A DNA stretch of 33,499 nt. Source: a virus. The DNA lies in the IMG/VR virus record IMGVR_UViG_3300006870_000041, positions 1 to 33,499 of that record. One strand, 5' to 3'. The first letter of the stretch is position 1. Each line of letters opens with the position of its first letter. Shown in pieces: positions 1 to 7,051 of this stretch. The notes below the pieces were generated by a model, which saw nothing but the letters and a program-made list of their open reading frames with translations, was not told the origin of the DNA and searched no databases. Position numbers and translations under genes: made by a program.

Positions 1-7
1 TGGAAGT

Positions 8-178
8 ATGAAACATTTATGGCAAGACAGAAGGTACTCGGCGTGTATTCTAGGTATAATAGGTTTAGTGTTCCTTGGTTATACCAAGGGTACTGACGTA
101 GGCGTTCCGTTATCTACCATCTGTATCGGGTTAGGTGCTGCGAACGCTTATCAAAAGAAGGGTGCTAATGACAAATAA
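8..178 (+). CDS. Small hydrophobic protein, holin-like candidate
   Basis: A 56-residue product with two hydrophobic stretches (about residues 11-26 and 33-48), a basic amphipathic start and a Lys-rich end. It overlaps the next gene by 11 bases, so the two are probably translated together. Small two-helix membrane proteins next to another membrane-anchored protein at the end of a late operon are often holins or holin partners, but no family motif is visible. The frame stays open to the window edge and the GGAAG upstream is too close for a good ribosome site, so the true start may lie outside the window. Confidence 0.55.
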   Translation: MKHLWQDRRYSACILGIIGLVFLGYTKGTDVGVPLSTICIGLGAANAYQKKGANDK

Positions 179-665
179 AGCTACTTTAGGTATTTACATT
201 GGTATAGGTTTAACAGTTGCTTTTCTAGCTGGCCGATTTTCTACACCTGAAAAAGTAAAGATCGAGAAAGTTGAAGTTGTTAAACTTGTAGAACGTGAAG
301 ACCTAAAAGAAGCAATTAAAAAAGACGAAACGAAAGAGATAACAACTGAAGTGATCGAGAAGAAAGATGGGACAAAGATTACCAGAACTAAAACTCGAAT
401 CGTCAATAAAGATCAAACTAAAAAGTACAAAACGAAATCAAAAGATTTAAGTAGCGAGAAACGAGAGAGTAAATTAGTTGAGAACCGCGCTCGTAATCGA
501 ATCACTCTGTTAAAATTCGCACCAGAGTCGTTACGTGATTTCAGGGAAGTAAATAGAAACTTTGGAATTATGTATCAACATGAGTTTTTTTTGAATATTC
601 ATGGCGTAATTGGTGCTAAGATTAATAAGTTCGAACCATTTGTAGGAATAGGGATTAGTTTCTAA
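168..665 (+). CDS. Membrane-anchored Lys/Glu-rich protein, possible spanin-like
   Basis: 165 residues from the ATG at 168, which has AAGG seven bases upstream; a further start at 135 would run deep into the previous gene. Residues 6-22 form one N-terminal membrane segment. Residues 30-115 are strongly charged (repeated EK, KD, TK) and probably helical or extended. The last 35 residues alternate Gly and aromatic residues and end in GIGISF, like the closing strand of an outer-membrane beta-barrel. An inner-membrane anchor, a long linker and an outer-membrane-like end would suit a periplasm-spanning lysis protein. That role is inference; no spanin lipobox is present. Confidence 0.6.
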   Translation: MTNKATLGIYIGIGLTVAFLAGRFSTPEKVKIEKVEVVKLVEREDLKEAIKKDETKEITTEVIEKKDGTKITRTKTRIVNKDQTKKYKTKSKDLSSEKRESKLVENRARNRITLLKFAPESLRDFREVNRNFGIMYQHEFFLNIHGVIGAKINKFEPFVGIGISF

Positions 666-919
666 TGAGCTTCACACCTGAAGAGACACGACAAATTGTA
701 GCTGATATAGCGACGATTAAAACAAAGGTTGAAGGGATTAGTAATAACTTACCTGAAATTAAAAGCGATGTTAAAAAGAATACTAAGCACCGCTTTAAAG
801 TAAATTCTATTTTGGCGTTGTTGACGTTTTTAATCCCAGTCTATCTGAAGTTTTTTCACAAACCTCACCTAGCAAAACAAGTGAAGAACCCTCCCTCAGT
901 GTCGAGAGATAACCCTTAA
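665..919 (+). CDS. Single-span membrane protein, XhlA-like
   Basis: 84 residues, starting on a TAATG overlap with the preceding gene. The first 40 residues look like an amphipathic or coiled helix (EETRQIVADIATIKTKVEGI), followed by basic residues and one hydrophobic segment at about 46-64. This layout recalls XhlA-type holin partners or short phage membrane anchors. The tail after residue 65 is polar and overlaps a convergent gene by 113 bases. Function is inferred only from architecture and from its neighbours, which are also membrane proteins. Confidence 0.5.
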   Translation: MSFTPEETRQIVADIATIKTKVEGISNNLPEIKSDVKKNTKHRFKVNSILALLTFLIPVYLKFFHKPHLAKQVKNPPSVSRDNP

Positions 920-1034
920 CATCGTAAGGATAAGTTTTGTACTCACCAATTTTAACCCATCTATTTTTGACTTTTTTAAAAAACTGTAAAAGCCTTTTTC
1001 TACCGCAACGATTAATGGTGTATCCTATCTCCAT
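807..1034 (-). CDS. Small basic protein, unknown
   Basis: 75 residues, rich in Lys/Arg in the first third and aromatic in the middle (WVKIGEYKTYPYDVKGYL). Its ATG overlaps the end of the metallopeptidase gene by 10 bases and has AGGGAAG eight bases upstream, which argues for a real, co-translated gene. It overlaps the convergent gene at 665-919 by 113 bases. No family recognised. Confidence 0.5.
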   Translation of the reverse strand: MEIGYTINRCGRKRLLQFFKKVKNRWVKIGEYKTYPYDVKGYLSTLREGSSLVLLGEVCEKTSDRLGLKTSTTPK

Positions 1035-1333
1035 TTCACAGACTTCCCTATCGACATATAGAGAAGTTCACCGATTAAATCGATAAAAGGTTCATTATCA
1101 CATAGTTCTTCTTGCCGAGCGTGATCTAACAAAGCGTGGGCATATTCATGCCAAAACGTTTGCTCGACCTGTTCAACAGCTATCTCATTACCATTGACTT
1201 GCGTTTGTACAAATATTTCATTGGAGTAACACCTGTAAAGGCCTGTACAACCTTCTTTAGGGATATTCTGGACTATTTTTACTTTGATAGTTTGGCCACC
1301 GAGTTTGACCTGTCTGGGGATATTGTAGGACAT
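1025..1333 (-). CDS. Zinc metallopeptidase-like protein (HExxH)
   Basis: 102 residues from the ATG at 1333, preceded by GGAGG at seven bases; an earlier start at 1363 lacks this site. The HEYAHALLDHA motif is the gluzincin/ImmA-IrrE type zinc site, followed by an acidic helix (NEPFIDLIGELLY) that can supply the third ligand. The N-terminal half is beta-rich (IPRQVKLGGQTIKVKIVQN). Small phage proteins of this kind are annotated as IrrE-like or SprT-like peptidases. They may cleave regulators or bind zinc structurally; the substrate is unknown. Confidence 0.7.
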   Translation of the reverse strand: MSYNIPRQVKLGGQTIKVKIVQNIPKEGCTGLYRCYSNEIFVQTQVNGNEIAVEQVEQTFWHEYAHALLDHARQEELCDNEPFIDLIGELLYMSIGKSVKWR

Positions 1334-1425
1334 CGTAATTCCTCCGTACCTTAATGATACCAAGGTGAGATGTGTCGGTTCTATAGGGAGTTTAAGTCAG
1401 GTATATAGTAGAGTGGTTTACTTGT

Positions 1426-1455
1426 TTGTTAAGTAATCTTTCAAGTGCGTATAAT
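1426..1455 (+). promoter_or_regulatory. Sigma70-like promoter for a leaderless gene
   Basis: TTGTTA (1426-1431), 18-bp spacer, perfect TATAAT (1450-1455). The expected transcription start is at about 1461-1462, on the ATG of the next gene, and no Shine-Dalgarno sequence lies before that ATG. Confidence 0.65.
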
Positions 1456-1460
1456 TAGAT

Positions 1461-1844
1461 ATGTCCTATATAAACGGAAATATAGCTGAGATTCAATTCT
1501 TGCTTGAAGCTACTAAGAAAGGACTACTAATATCTAAACCTCAATCATCCTATAGCGTTTACGATTACATTGTTGACAACGGTAAGAAGATGTTGAAGCT
1601 TCAAATCAAGTCATGTTTCCTAAACGGTCCACGATTTGGAACAAATGTATGTAAAGGTAAATCAGTTAAGAAATCGTACACTAAAGACGATTGTGACATA
1701 ATAATTATATTTATTGCTAAACATTTAATCTGGTTTTTTATACCTGTTGAGGAACTTCTCACCATTAAGAAAATTACACTATTACCTTTCGGTGATTCAA
1801 AGTGGAACAAGTATAGGGAAGATTGGGCCTCACTATTACAATGA
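1461..1844 (+). CDS. PD-(D/E)XK endonuclease, group I intron endonuclease-like
   Basis: 127 residues. The N-terminus GNIAEIQFLLEATKKG, then YDYIVDNG and LKLQIKS, matches the PD-(D/E)XK layout (Glu in the first helix, Asp at the second strand, Q-x-K at the third). It resembles the PDDEXK_5/I-Ssp6803I-like family, also seen as free-standing resolvase-like proteins. The domain begins at residue 6, so the start cannot lie much downstream. It stands alone on the plus strand between two minus-strand blocks, with its own promoter and apparently no leader. It may be a free-standing homing endonuclease or a repair/resolvase nuclease. Confidence 0.7.
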   Translation: MSYINGNIAEIQFLLEATKKGLLISKPQSSYSVYDYIVDNGKKMLKLQIKSCFLNGPRFGTNVCKGKSVKKSYTKDDCDIIIIFIAKHLIWFFIPVEELLTIKKITLLPFGDSKWNKYREDWASLLQ

Positions 1845-1847
1845 GGC
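1827..1847 (+). terminator. Possible weak hairpin at gene end
   Basis: GCCTCA (1827-1832) pairs with TGAGGC (1842-1847) around a nine-base loop and contains the stop codon of the endonuclease gene. The following bases (GTTTATG) are a poor U-tract. Confidence 0.25.
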
Positions 1848-1918
1848 GTTTATGATTGATTGTTGGTATTGTTGGTACTTATACGAAATGACTTTCCTTA
1901 TTCAATACAGTGAGTACG

Positions 1919-2161
1919 TTACAGTTTAACCTTGTTAACAATAACCTTACCGTTAACTGTCTCTTTCTTTAAAGTCCACGCTAAGTTGTAATGCTTGCAC
2001 TTATCTATAATACGCCTAACACTATTTCCAATACTGATAGTATCATCGAAAGGTTTGTCATCTTCTTTGGTAAATACTACTTTACTTATCTGTCGCAAGC
2101 TCATTCGTTTCTTACCGATAGCTTTAATAATCTTCCATTCTCTCTCACTAAAATTGTTCAT
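1919..2161 (-). CDS. Winged-helix DNA-binding protein
   Basis: 80 residues. It starts on a TAATG overlap with the polymerase gene, with GGGAG seven bases upstream. The SEREWKIIKAIG.KRMSLRQISKVVF segment reads as a winged helix-turn-helix, followed by a long helix and a beta wing (TLKKETVNGKVIVNKVKL). Likely binds DNA as a small regulator or replication accessory; the target is unknown. Being last in the polymerase operon, it may act in feedback, which is inference. Confidence 0.55.
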   Translation of the reverse strand: MNNFSEREWKIIKAIGKKRMSLRQISKVVFTKEDDKPFDDTISIGNSVRRIIDKCKHYNLAWTLKKETVNGKVIVNKVKL

Positions 2162-4116
2162 TAATTGCTCCCGATAATAAGTTTCTTGGTTTCTTCAGTG
2201 TAGTAATCCCAGTCAACATCATTCCAATCAAAATCAGAAGCTACATTACACTGTTTTACTTTACGACCAGATTGAATAGATGTTTCTCTTGTAGTGTACT
2301 TACTCTTGTTCCCTGTATGAACGCGAGCATCCCAAACATCTTTACCAATTTCCTTCATTACCTCATTGAAATATTCATCTTTTAATTTATTCTTTCTTTT
2401 GTATTGACCTTCTTCACCTTTAGGGGGTGAAATCTTTTTCATAGGTTGTCCCGCTATCGATACATAATATCTACAGGTCTTTTGTTGTTGTTCATCGCCT
2501 ATAAATAATTTACTGCCACCAGGCGTTTTGTAACGTAACATGAAATCAAACGGATCGGTGATAAGCCTTATTGCAACTTCTACCGGCCAAGACTCGGTAT
2601 GAACTTTCTCAACAGCTTTCTTACTTGCTAAATTTGAATAATCTTTGTTCCAAAAACCATCGTAGTCTTCAATACATGTTGGGTACTGATAAGCTCCTTT
2701 ACGTTTTAGCTTACCGTCCATTGTCTCGGCCATGTAATTGTTAACGTCACGAATCCACATACGAGAGTAATCGACACGTTCTAATTCAAGACCTGTCATG
2801 TTCTCCCACTCTTTACACCATATCTCAAATAACCAAATATACTCTTTATTGATACGTATTGTGATACCGTCAGTATTCCCTTGGATCAACTCACAGTCAG
2901 GTAACAAGTCCATCATTTCTACCAATTGAAGAATCTGAAGTTGACCATTACAAGTAATCTGCAACATAGTCTTTGGATCATAGAGCGGTGAATAGGTGTT
3001 ATTGAAGTTACCATACGCACCGTTACCTGCGAGCTTTAAAGCTTTGTTACGACTTGTTCCCTTTGCATATTGACCTCTATCCTTCTTAACTTGCGCATAG
3101 GCCATTGTAAAAGACTCACCAAGATGTTCAGGACCGAAACCATTAGCAATAGCGACACTCGGATACATTGCAGCAACGTCAATATCAATGATTTGATGGG
3201 TTTCATCTGTATAAAATATTTTATTTTCTGCTGAAGCATGTACACCACCTATACCAAAATGAAAACGTAAACCAGACAAGCTATGTTCTATAGCAGGTTT
3301 CTCGCTTGAACCAAAATATACAACTTGTCTTTTAAACCATGTCAAAACTTTTTCAAATATTTCAGTTCTAAAATAAATCTTCGGTAAAATAATATCTTTC
3401 AACTCAACGACAGTTCTGATCGACTGTCTAGGTTTTCCACCAGCGTAACACTTGTCTTTACCGATTCTATTAATAAGATAAGACGTACCAATTTTTACGT
3501 CTGAATAATTTAAAACATCACCTTTTAAAATACCATCGTCCACGTACTCTCTTCTAAGATCGATGTGATGTTTGTTATACAAGAAAAACTTTTCAGTCTC
3601 TATAACATCGTGAACGTTGTATTCACGAAGATGATCTTTCTCTTGGTCATTGAGTGATCTTATATCATACGGTAAGTCTTGTAACGAATCGGATCGCATG
3701 GCAAACTGTAACGCTTTTAACGATGTTGCTTTCATCTTGTTATCAAAGTGACAAACTTTCATAATATCAATTTGCGGTATAATACGATTGTAGACACCTA
3801 TGTTCTTAACTCTCGCTCCATAACTCTGAGACTTAATAATTCTATTAGCGATTTCACTAGCTCTTTGAAATGTGAAAGGGTGCGAATTAACTAAAAAATC
3901 GTGAAGAATATTGTAATCGAAACCAACATTATTATAACCAACCATTTCAATGTTGAGATTTTTTAAGTAACCAAGGAAATTAAAAAGCTCTGTCTTTTGA
4001 TTAACTCTATCTGAAATCTCATACAATTGTACGTCTGTTGAATTTGTAAACTTCCCACAAAACGTAAAAATGTTAGGAAAGGTTTCTAAGTCATAAGTAT
4101 AATATTGTCGTTCCAT
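2161..4116 (-). CDS. Family B DNA polymerase with 3'-5' exonuclease
   Basis: About 651 residues from the ATG at 4116; two GTG codons lie just upstream. It replicates phage DNA. Exonuclease motifs: DLE at 9-11 (Exo I), YNNVGFDYN at 61-69 (Exo II), YNVHD at 166-170 (Exo III). Polymerase motifs: A, DVAAMYPS at about 313-320; B, KLAGNGAYG at about 361-369; C, NTDG at about 414-417, where the usual YxDTDS reads QGNTDG. The second, metal-binding Asp of motif C is kept while the first is Asn. The size is close to compact phage PolB enzymes, but no phi29-type protein-priming insertion was recognised. The gene lies downstream of an SSB-like gene and a terminator-like hairpin. Confidence 0.92.
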   Translation of the reverse strand: MERQYYTYDLETFPNIFTFCGKFTNSTDVQLYEISDRVNQKTELFNFLGYLKNLNIEMVGYNNVGFDYNILHDFLVNSHPFTFQRASEIANRIIKSQSYGARVKNIGVYNRIIPQIDIMKVCHFDNKMKATSLKALQFAMRSDSLQDLPYDIRSLNDQEKDHLREYNVHDVIETEKFFLYNKHHIDLRREYVDDGILKGDVLNYSDVKIGTSYLINRIGKDKCYAGGKPRQSIRTVVELKDIILPKIYFRTEIFEKVLTWFKRQVVYFGSSEKPAIEHSLSGLRFHFGIGGVHASAENKIFYTDETHQIIDIDVAAMYPSVAIANGFGPEHLGESFTMAYAQVKKDRGQYAKGTSRNKALKLAGNGAYGNFNNTYSPLYDPKTMLQITCNGQLQILQLVEMMDLLPDCELIQGNTDGITIRINKEYIWLFEIWCKEWENMTGLELERVDYSRMWIRDVNNYMAETMDGKLKRKGAYQYPTCIEDYDGFWNKDYSNLASKKAVEKVHTESWPVEVAIRLITDPFDFMLRYKTPGGSKLFIGDEQQQKTCRYYVSIAGQPMKKISPPKGEEGQYKRKNKLKDEYFNEVMKEIGKDVWDARVHTGNKSKYTTRETSIQSGRKVKQCNVASDFDWNDVDWDYYTEETKKLIIGSN

Positions 4117-4123
4117 CACCACT

Positions 4124-4186
4124 TCTTTAAAAATGCCCCTCCCTCAATAACTGCTACATTACTCTTTCAAGGAGTGAGGGAGAGGC
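4124..4186 (-). terminator. Intra-operon terminator/attenuator before polymerase
   Basis: On the minus strand GCCTCTCCCTCA (4186-4175) can pair with TGAGGGAGGGGC (4146-4135), 11 of 12 positions, followed by ATTTTT. A smaller ACTC/GAGT hairpin sits in the 28-base loop. It should reduce read-through from the SSB-like gene into the polymerase gene. Confidence 0.6.
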
Positions 4187-4216
4187 GATATTAAAACTCT
4201 GCGCCTAGAGTATTAA

Positions 4217-5203
4217 CTAAGGTGTAGGCATACCGTGTTGAGGTAAGGCTCCCGGTGCGCCCAGTTGAGGACCGCCAATCACATTCGCTTGTTGGAGGTT
4301 TGGATCAACTGCTGGCATTTGCGCACCAGGAGTGGGTGTGTGTGTCCCTGGTAATCCCTGTTGTGGTAATTGATTATTAGTTTGTGGAAGACCTTGTGCA
4401 GGTGCTTGACCTTGTTGTGGGTTCATGATGTGACCTGGCAATACGTTATAGTTCGGGTCAGCAGCGGGGAAACCTTGTGCAGGTGCTTGACCTTGTTGCG
4501 GTAGTCCCTGTTGTGGAAGACCTTGTGGTGGTAATGCTGCTGCACCAGGAGCTTGTACACCTGTATCAACTTCCATCTGCCCAGCGTAAGACGGTGCTGT
4601 ATTACCGAAAACTTCATCACCTGAAGGAGCATTAATAATCGCTTTACCAGCGGCAACAAGTTGAACGAATACAGGGTTAACGTAAAGACCTGCTTTACCT
4701 TGCCCTTTAGCAGGATGAGCTTTCACGTTAAGTTGAACATTAACGTAGTCACCACACTTAATTCCTTGGTTCGTTAAAACGTTCTCGCCGTTTTGCCAAA
4801 CGTAAAACTTTGGCGGGATACGAGTTGTACAAGCAATAACAATATGGTTCTTGTAACCTTCTTTGTTGGCCAAGGGATTACCGTTCCTATCTACATCAAC
4901 GTCACCATCTTTAATTTTAAGAGGGAAACCGTTAGGAAGTTGAGTAGCACCGTTAAAAAGTGTCATTGCCTCGTTATAAAGAGTTTGATAAGCGGTTGTG
5001 TACTGTTGAGTGTTTTGATTCGTTGCCGGATCAAGTTTAGGGATTGCCAACCCAAAACCGTATTCAACAACTGGTGTACCGTCAGCGTTAAACTCTGGTT
5101 GATTCGTTTGAAAATTCTTTTTTTGTTTGCCTTCAAATAGTGATCCACCAACCCAAACGATTCTACCTTGAGTTAATAGATTTGTTCCGTTTCCTTCAGA
5201 CAT
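4217..5203 (-). CDS. DUF2815-like single-stranded DNA-binding protein
   Basis: 328 residues, starting eight bases inside the end of the DUF2800 gene with GGAGG in that overlap. Residues 1-215 form an OB-fold-like beta domain: an N-terminal GRIVWVGGSLFEG strand pair, central IKDGD, and CGDYVNVQLNVKAH. This matches the pattern of DUF2815 SSB-like proteins, which in many phages sit beside DUF2800 and a DNA polymerase, as here. Residues 215-328 are a disordered Gln/Pro/Gly tail with repeated LPQQG and GQAPAQG units. Unlike classical SSB, the tail ends in GMPTP with no acidic tip. Confidence 0.75.
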   Translation of the reverse strand: MSEGNGTNLLTQGRIVWVGGSLFEGKQKKNFQTNQPEFNADGTPVVEYGFGLAIPKLDPATNQNTQQYTTAYQTLYNEAMTLFNGATQLPNGFPLKIKDGDVDVDRNGNPLANKEGYKNHIVIACTTRIPPKFYVWQNGENVLTNQGIKCGDYVNVQLNVKAHPAKGQGKAGLYVNPVFVQLVAAGKAIINAPSGDEVFGNTAPSYAGQMEVDTGVQAPGAAALPPQGLPQQGLPQQGQAPAQGFPAADPNYNVLPGHIMNPQQGQAPAQGLPQTNNQLPQQGLPGTHTPTPGAQMPAVDPNLQQANVIGGPQLGAPGALPQHGMPTP

Positions 5204-6308
5204 TTACTACCTCCATTTTTGGTTCTTCTTTTCCGAAAACATTATCTGCTAATTCTTTTGCGCTTTTCTTCTCTAGCTTAACACCGATGAAATGTTTCTC
5301 TGCTAGTTGATTAATTAAATCTTTATGTACGCCAGCCTTTTGCGCCTTCCCTGGTGTCATAATAGTTCTTTCTGTAATGTCCTTTCCTGTCATTAACTTA
5401 ATAGCTTCAGGAGTAACACCACTTTTCCATTTCCGATTACTAAACCTTTGCGTTTGAACATAACCAGGAATGATACCGCCTTGCTTGATTCTCATTGTTG
5501 CTAATTCAACCAAGGAGTCTTGTTTAATTTTTAAAACTTCTTCAGCACGTTTAATGTGATCAAGTTGTTTCGACAATTCATCGTTGTTAATCGAGTCTTG
5601 ATGGAAGTCAGTTGAAACTTCTAAAGCACGATGAAACAAACGATTAAAAGCGGGGCAAGCTTCAGCAGCACCGGGGCAATACTTACAATGTTTAGAGGTT
5701 GTTAACTCTTTATTACCGTTAACAATCTCATTCATTCTATCTTCAATTTGTTTTTTGTAATCACACAATTGTTGATAAGTAATCACCCATGTACGACTTG
5801 AACCGTCTTCATGATGCGCCCTTGGTTGATGTATCGTCAATGAAATTTTATCGAACGCTCGCCCTCGTCTTATGACTTCCCCAATAGCATAACCGATAAG
5901 CTGCCAATTCTCTTCAACTTCAACAATACCAAAACCATATTTCAAATCTTCAACACAAAGAGTACCTTCATGATCAACGAAAGAAACATCTGGTCTTCCC
6001 TTAATCCAAACACCAACTTGAGTTTGCCAATTGATCTTCACTTCACAGAGAATTGCTGAATCTACAGCGTTTCTCGACATAACATCTTGTACAATTGGAT
6101 CGATGTAAAACTTCATGTCGTCATCGATGTGAACTCCATTGTTGGCGATAACAGGTATCTCTTCACCAAGTAACTTCTTTTCAAAATATTCACCCGCTGC
6201 TGTTCCTTCTTTGTTGAATACAGTATCCGTATCGACTTCAGGAAATTGCAAGTGCATGAAACCAGCGCACACCATTGGTCGTGCTAGTTTTGAACATGAT
6301 ATTTTCAT
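5196..6308 (-). CDS. DUF2800 RecB/Cas4-like PD-(D/E)XK nuclease
   Basis: 370 residues, TAATG-coupled to the upstream gene. Core motifs: EGTAAGEYFE at 34-43, GRPDVSF with D107, EDLKYG with D121 and K123, then WQLIGYA at 135-141, the helix that follows the catalytic strand in RecB-family nucleases. C208, C211 and C218 (CKYCPGAAEAC), perhaps with C5 or C14, could hold an iron-sulfur cluster as in Cas4/AddB. DUF2800 proteins are thought to act in phage recombination or DNA end processing with the neighbouring DUF2815 protein. Confidence 0.8.
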   Translation of the reverse strand: MKISCSKLARPMVCAGFMHLQFPEVDTDTVFNKEGTAAGEYFEKKLLGEEIPVIANNGVHIDDDMKFYIDPIVQDVMSRNAVDSAILCEVKINWQTQVGVWIKGRPDVSFVDHEGTLCVEDLKYGFGIVEVEENWQLIGYAIGEVIRRGRAFDKISLTIHQPRAHHEDGSSRTWVITYQQLCDYKKQIEDRMNEIVNGNKELTTSKHCKYCPGAAEACPAFNRLFHRALEVSTDFHQDSINNDELSKQLDHIKRAEEVLKIKQDSLVELATMRIKQGGIIPGYVQTQRFSNRKWKSGVTPEAIKLMTGKDITERTIMTPGKAQKAGVHKDLINQLAEKHFIGVKLEKKSAKELADNVFGKEEPKMEVVNV

Positions 6309-6964
6309 TATTGAACCTTAGTGATAATCCCTCTAGTCGTCCAATCATCAAAAAGAACTTGTTTACTCTCATTAGTGATTGACCAAATCTCTTCAACTTT
6401 AAAATACGTTTTAAGTTCGTTGATATAAGATTGTTGAAGTTTGTTCGCGCTGATTAACTGTGCAACGACCATGGGAAATTGATTCGTGAATGTATCAAGT
6501 GTATGAGCGTTCGCCACAGGCATTGAAGGTGATGGTGGTGCGGCGGTTGTTGGTACAGGTTCAGTTGTTCCATTTACTACATTACCATTCAACAACTCAG
6601 CTTTGACTTGATTAAATAAATCTTTATCAACACCTTTTCTTTTCTTCCAAACACCTTTAGTAGTTTGAGTTTTAGAACTTGCGTGAATCCTTTTATCCCA
6701 CGGTAAACCTTCAGCATCTACTTCTTCTGTTGTTGAACTTTCTACAGTTTCAGGAGCTTTGAATTGTCCCGCTGGTGTTGTATCCAATTCTAATTTAATT
6801 TCATCTGCTTTAGGGTTTTCAAAAACATCTTCACCTTGAGGCGTTGTTAAAGCGGGAGCAGGTGCCTCACCTAGAAACCCATCGAGTTCGTTTTTAAGAC
6901 TCGATACTTTACGTGCTAACGCGGGTAATGTGTCGGCCTTTAGTGTAATAGTATGTACACTCAT
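6308..6964 (-). CDS. Phage protein with LPWDxRIH motif, unknown
   Basis: 218 residues and first gene of the minus-strand replication operon, with AGGAGA before its ATG. A low-complexity Pro/Thr/Glu region (30-95) leads to LPWDKRIHASSKTQTTKGVW followed by KKRKGVDKDLFNQVKAEL. This short segment recurs in phage proteins near replication genes, usually of unknown function. The C-terminal 70 residues are helical (LISANKLQQSYINELKTYF). Probably a replication accessory or scaffold; no enzymatic motif seen. Confidence 0.6.
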   Translation of the reverse strand: MSVHTITLKADTLPALARKVSSLKNELDGFLGEAPAPALTTPQGEDVFENPKADEIKLELDTTPAGQFKAPETVESSTTEEVDAEGLPWDKRIHASSKTQTTKGVWKKRKGVDKDLFNQVKAELLNGNVVNGTTEPVPTTAAPPSPSMPVANAHTLDTFTNQFPMVVAQLISANKLQQSYINELKTYFKVEEIWSITNESKQVLFDDWTTRGIITKVQ

Positions 6965-6999
6965 TTTCAGTCTCCTTTAGAAAAAATCTCAGTATTAAA

Positions 7000-7028
7000 T
7001 AAATAAATAAACGCTTGCCAATCGTCAA
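7000..7028 (-). promoter_or_regulatory. Candidate promoter of the minus replication operon
   Basis: On the minus strand TTGACG (7028-7023), 17-bp spacer, TATTTA (7005-7000), about 36 bases before the ATG at 6964. The -10 is weak. It lies in the 80-bp gap between the two divergent replication operons. Confidence 0.4.
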
Positions 7029-7051
7029 GAAAATATTTCATAGTGATCAAT

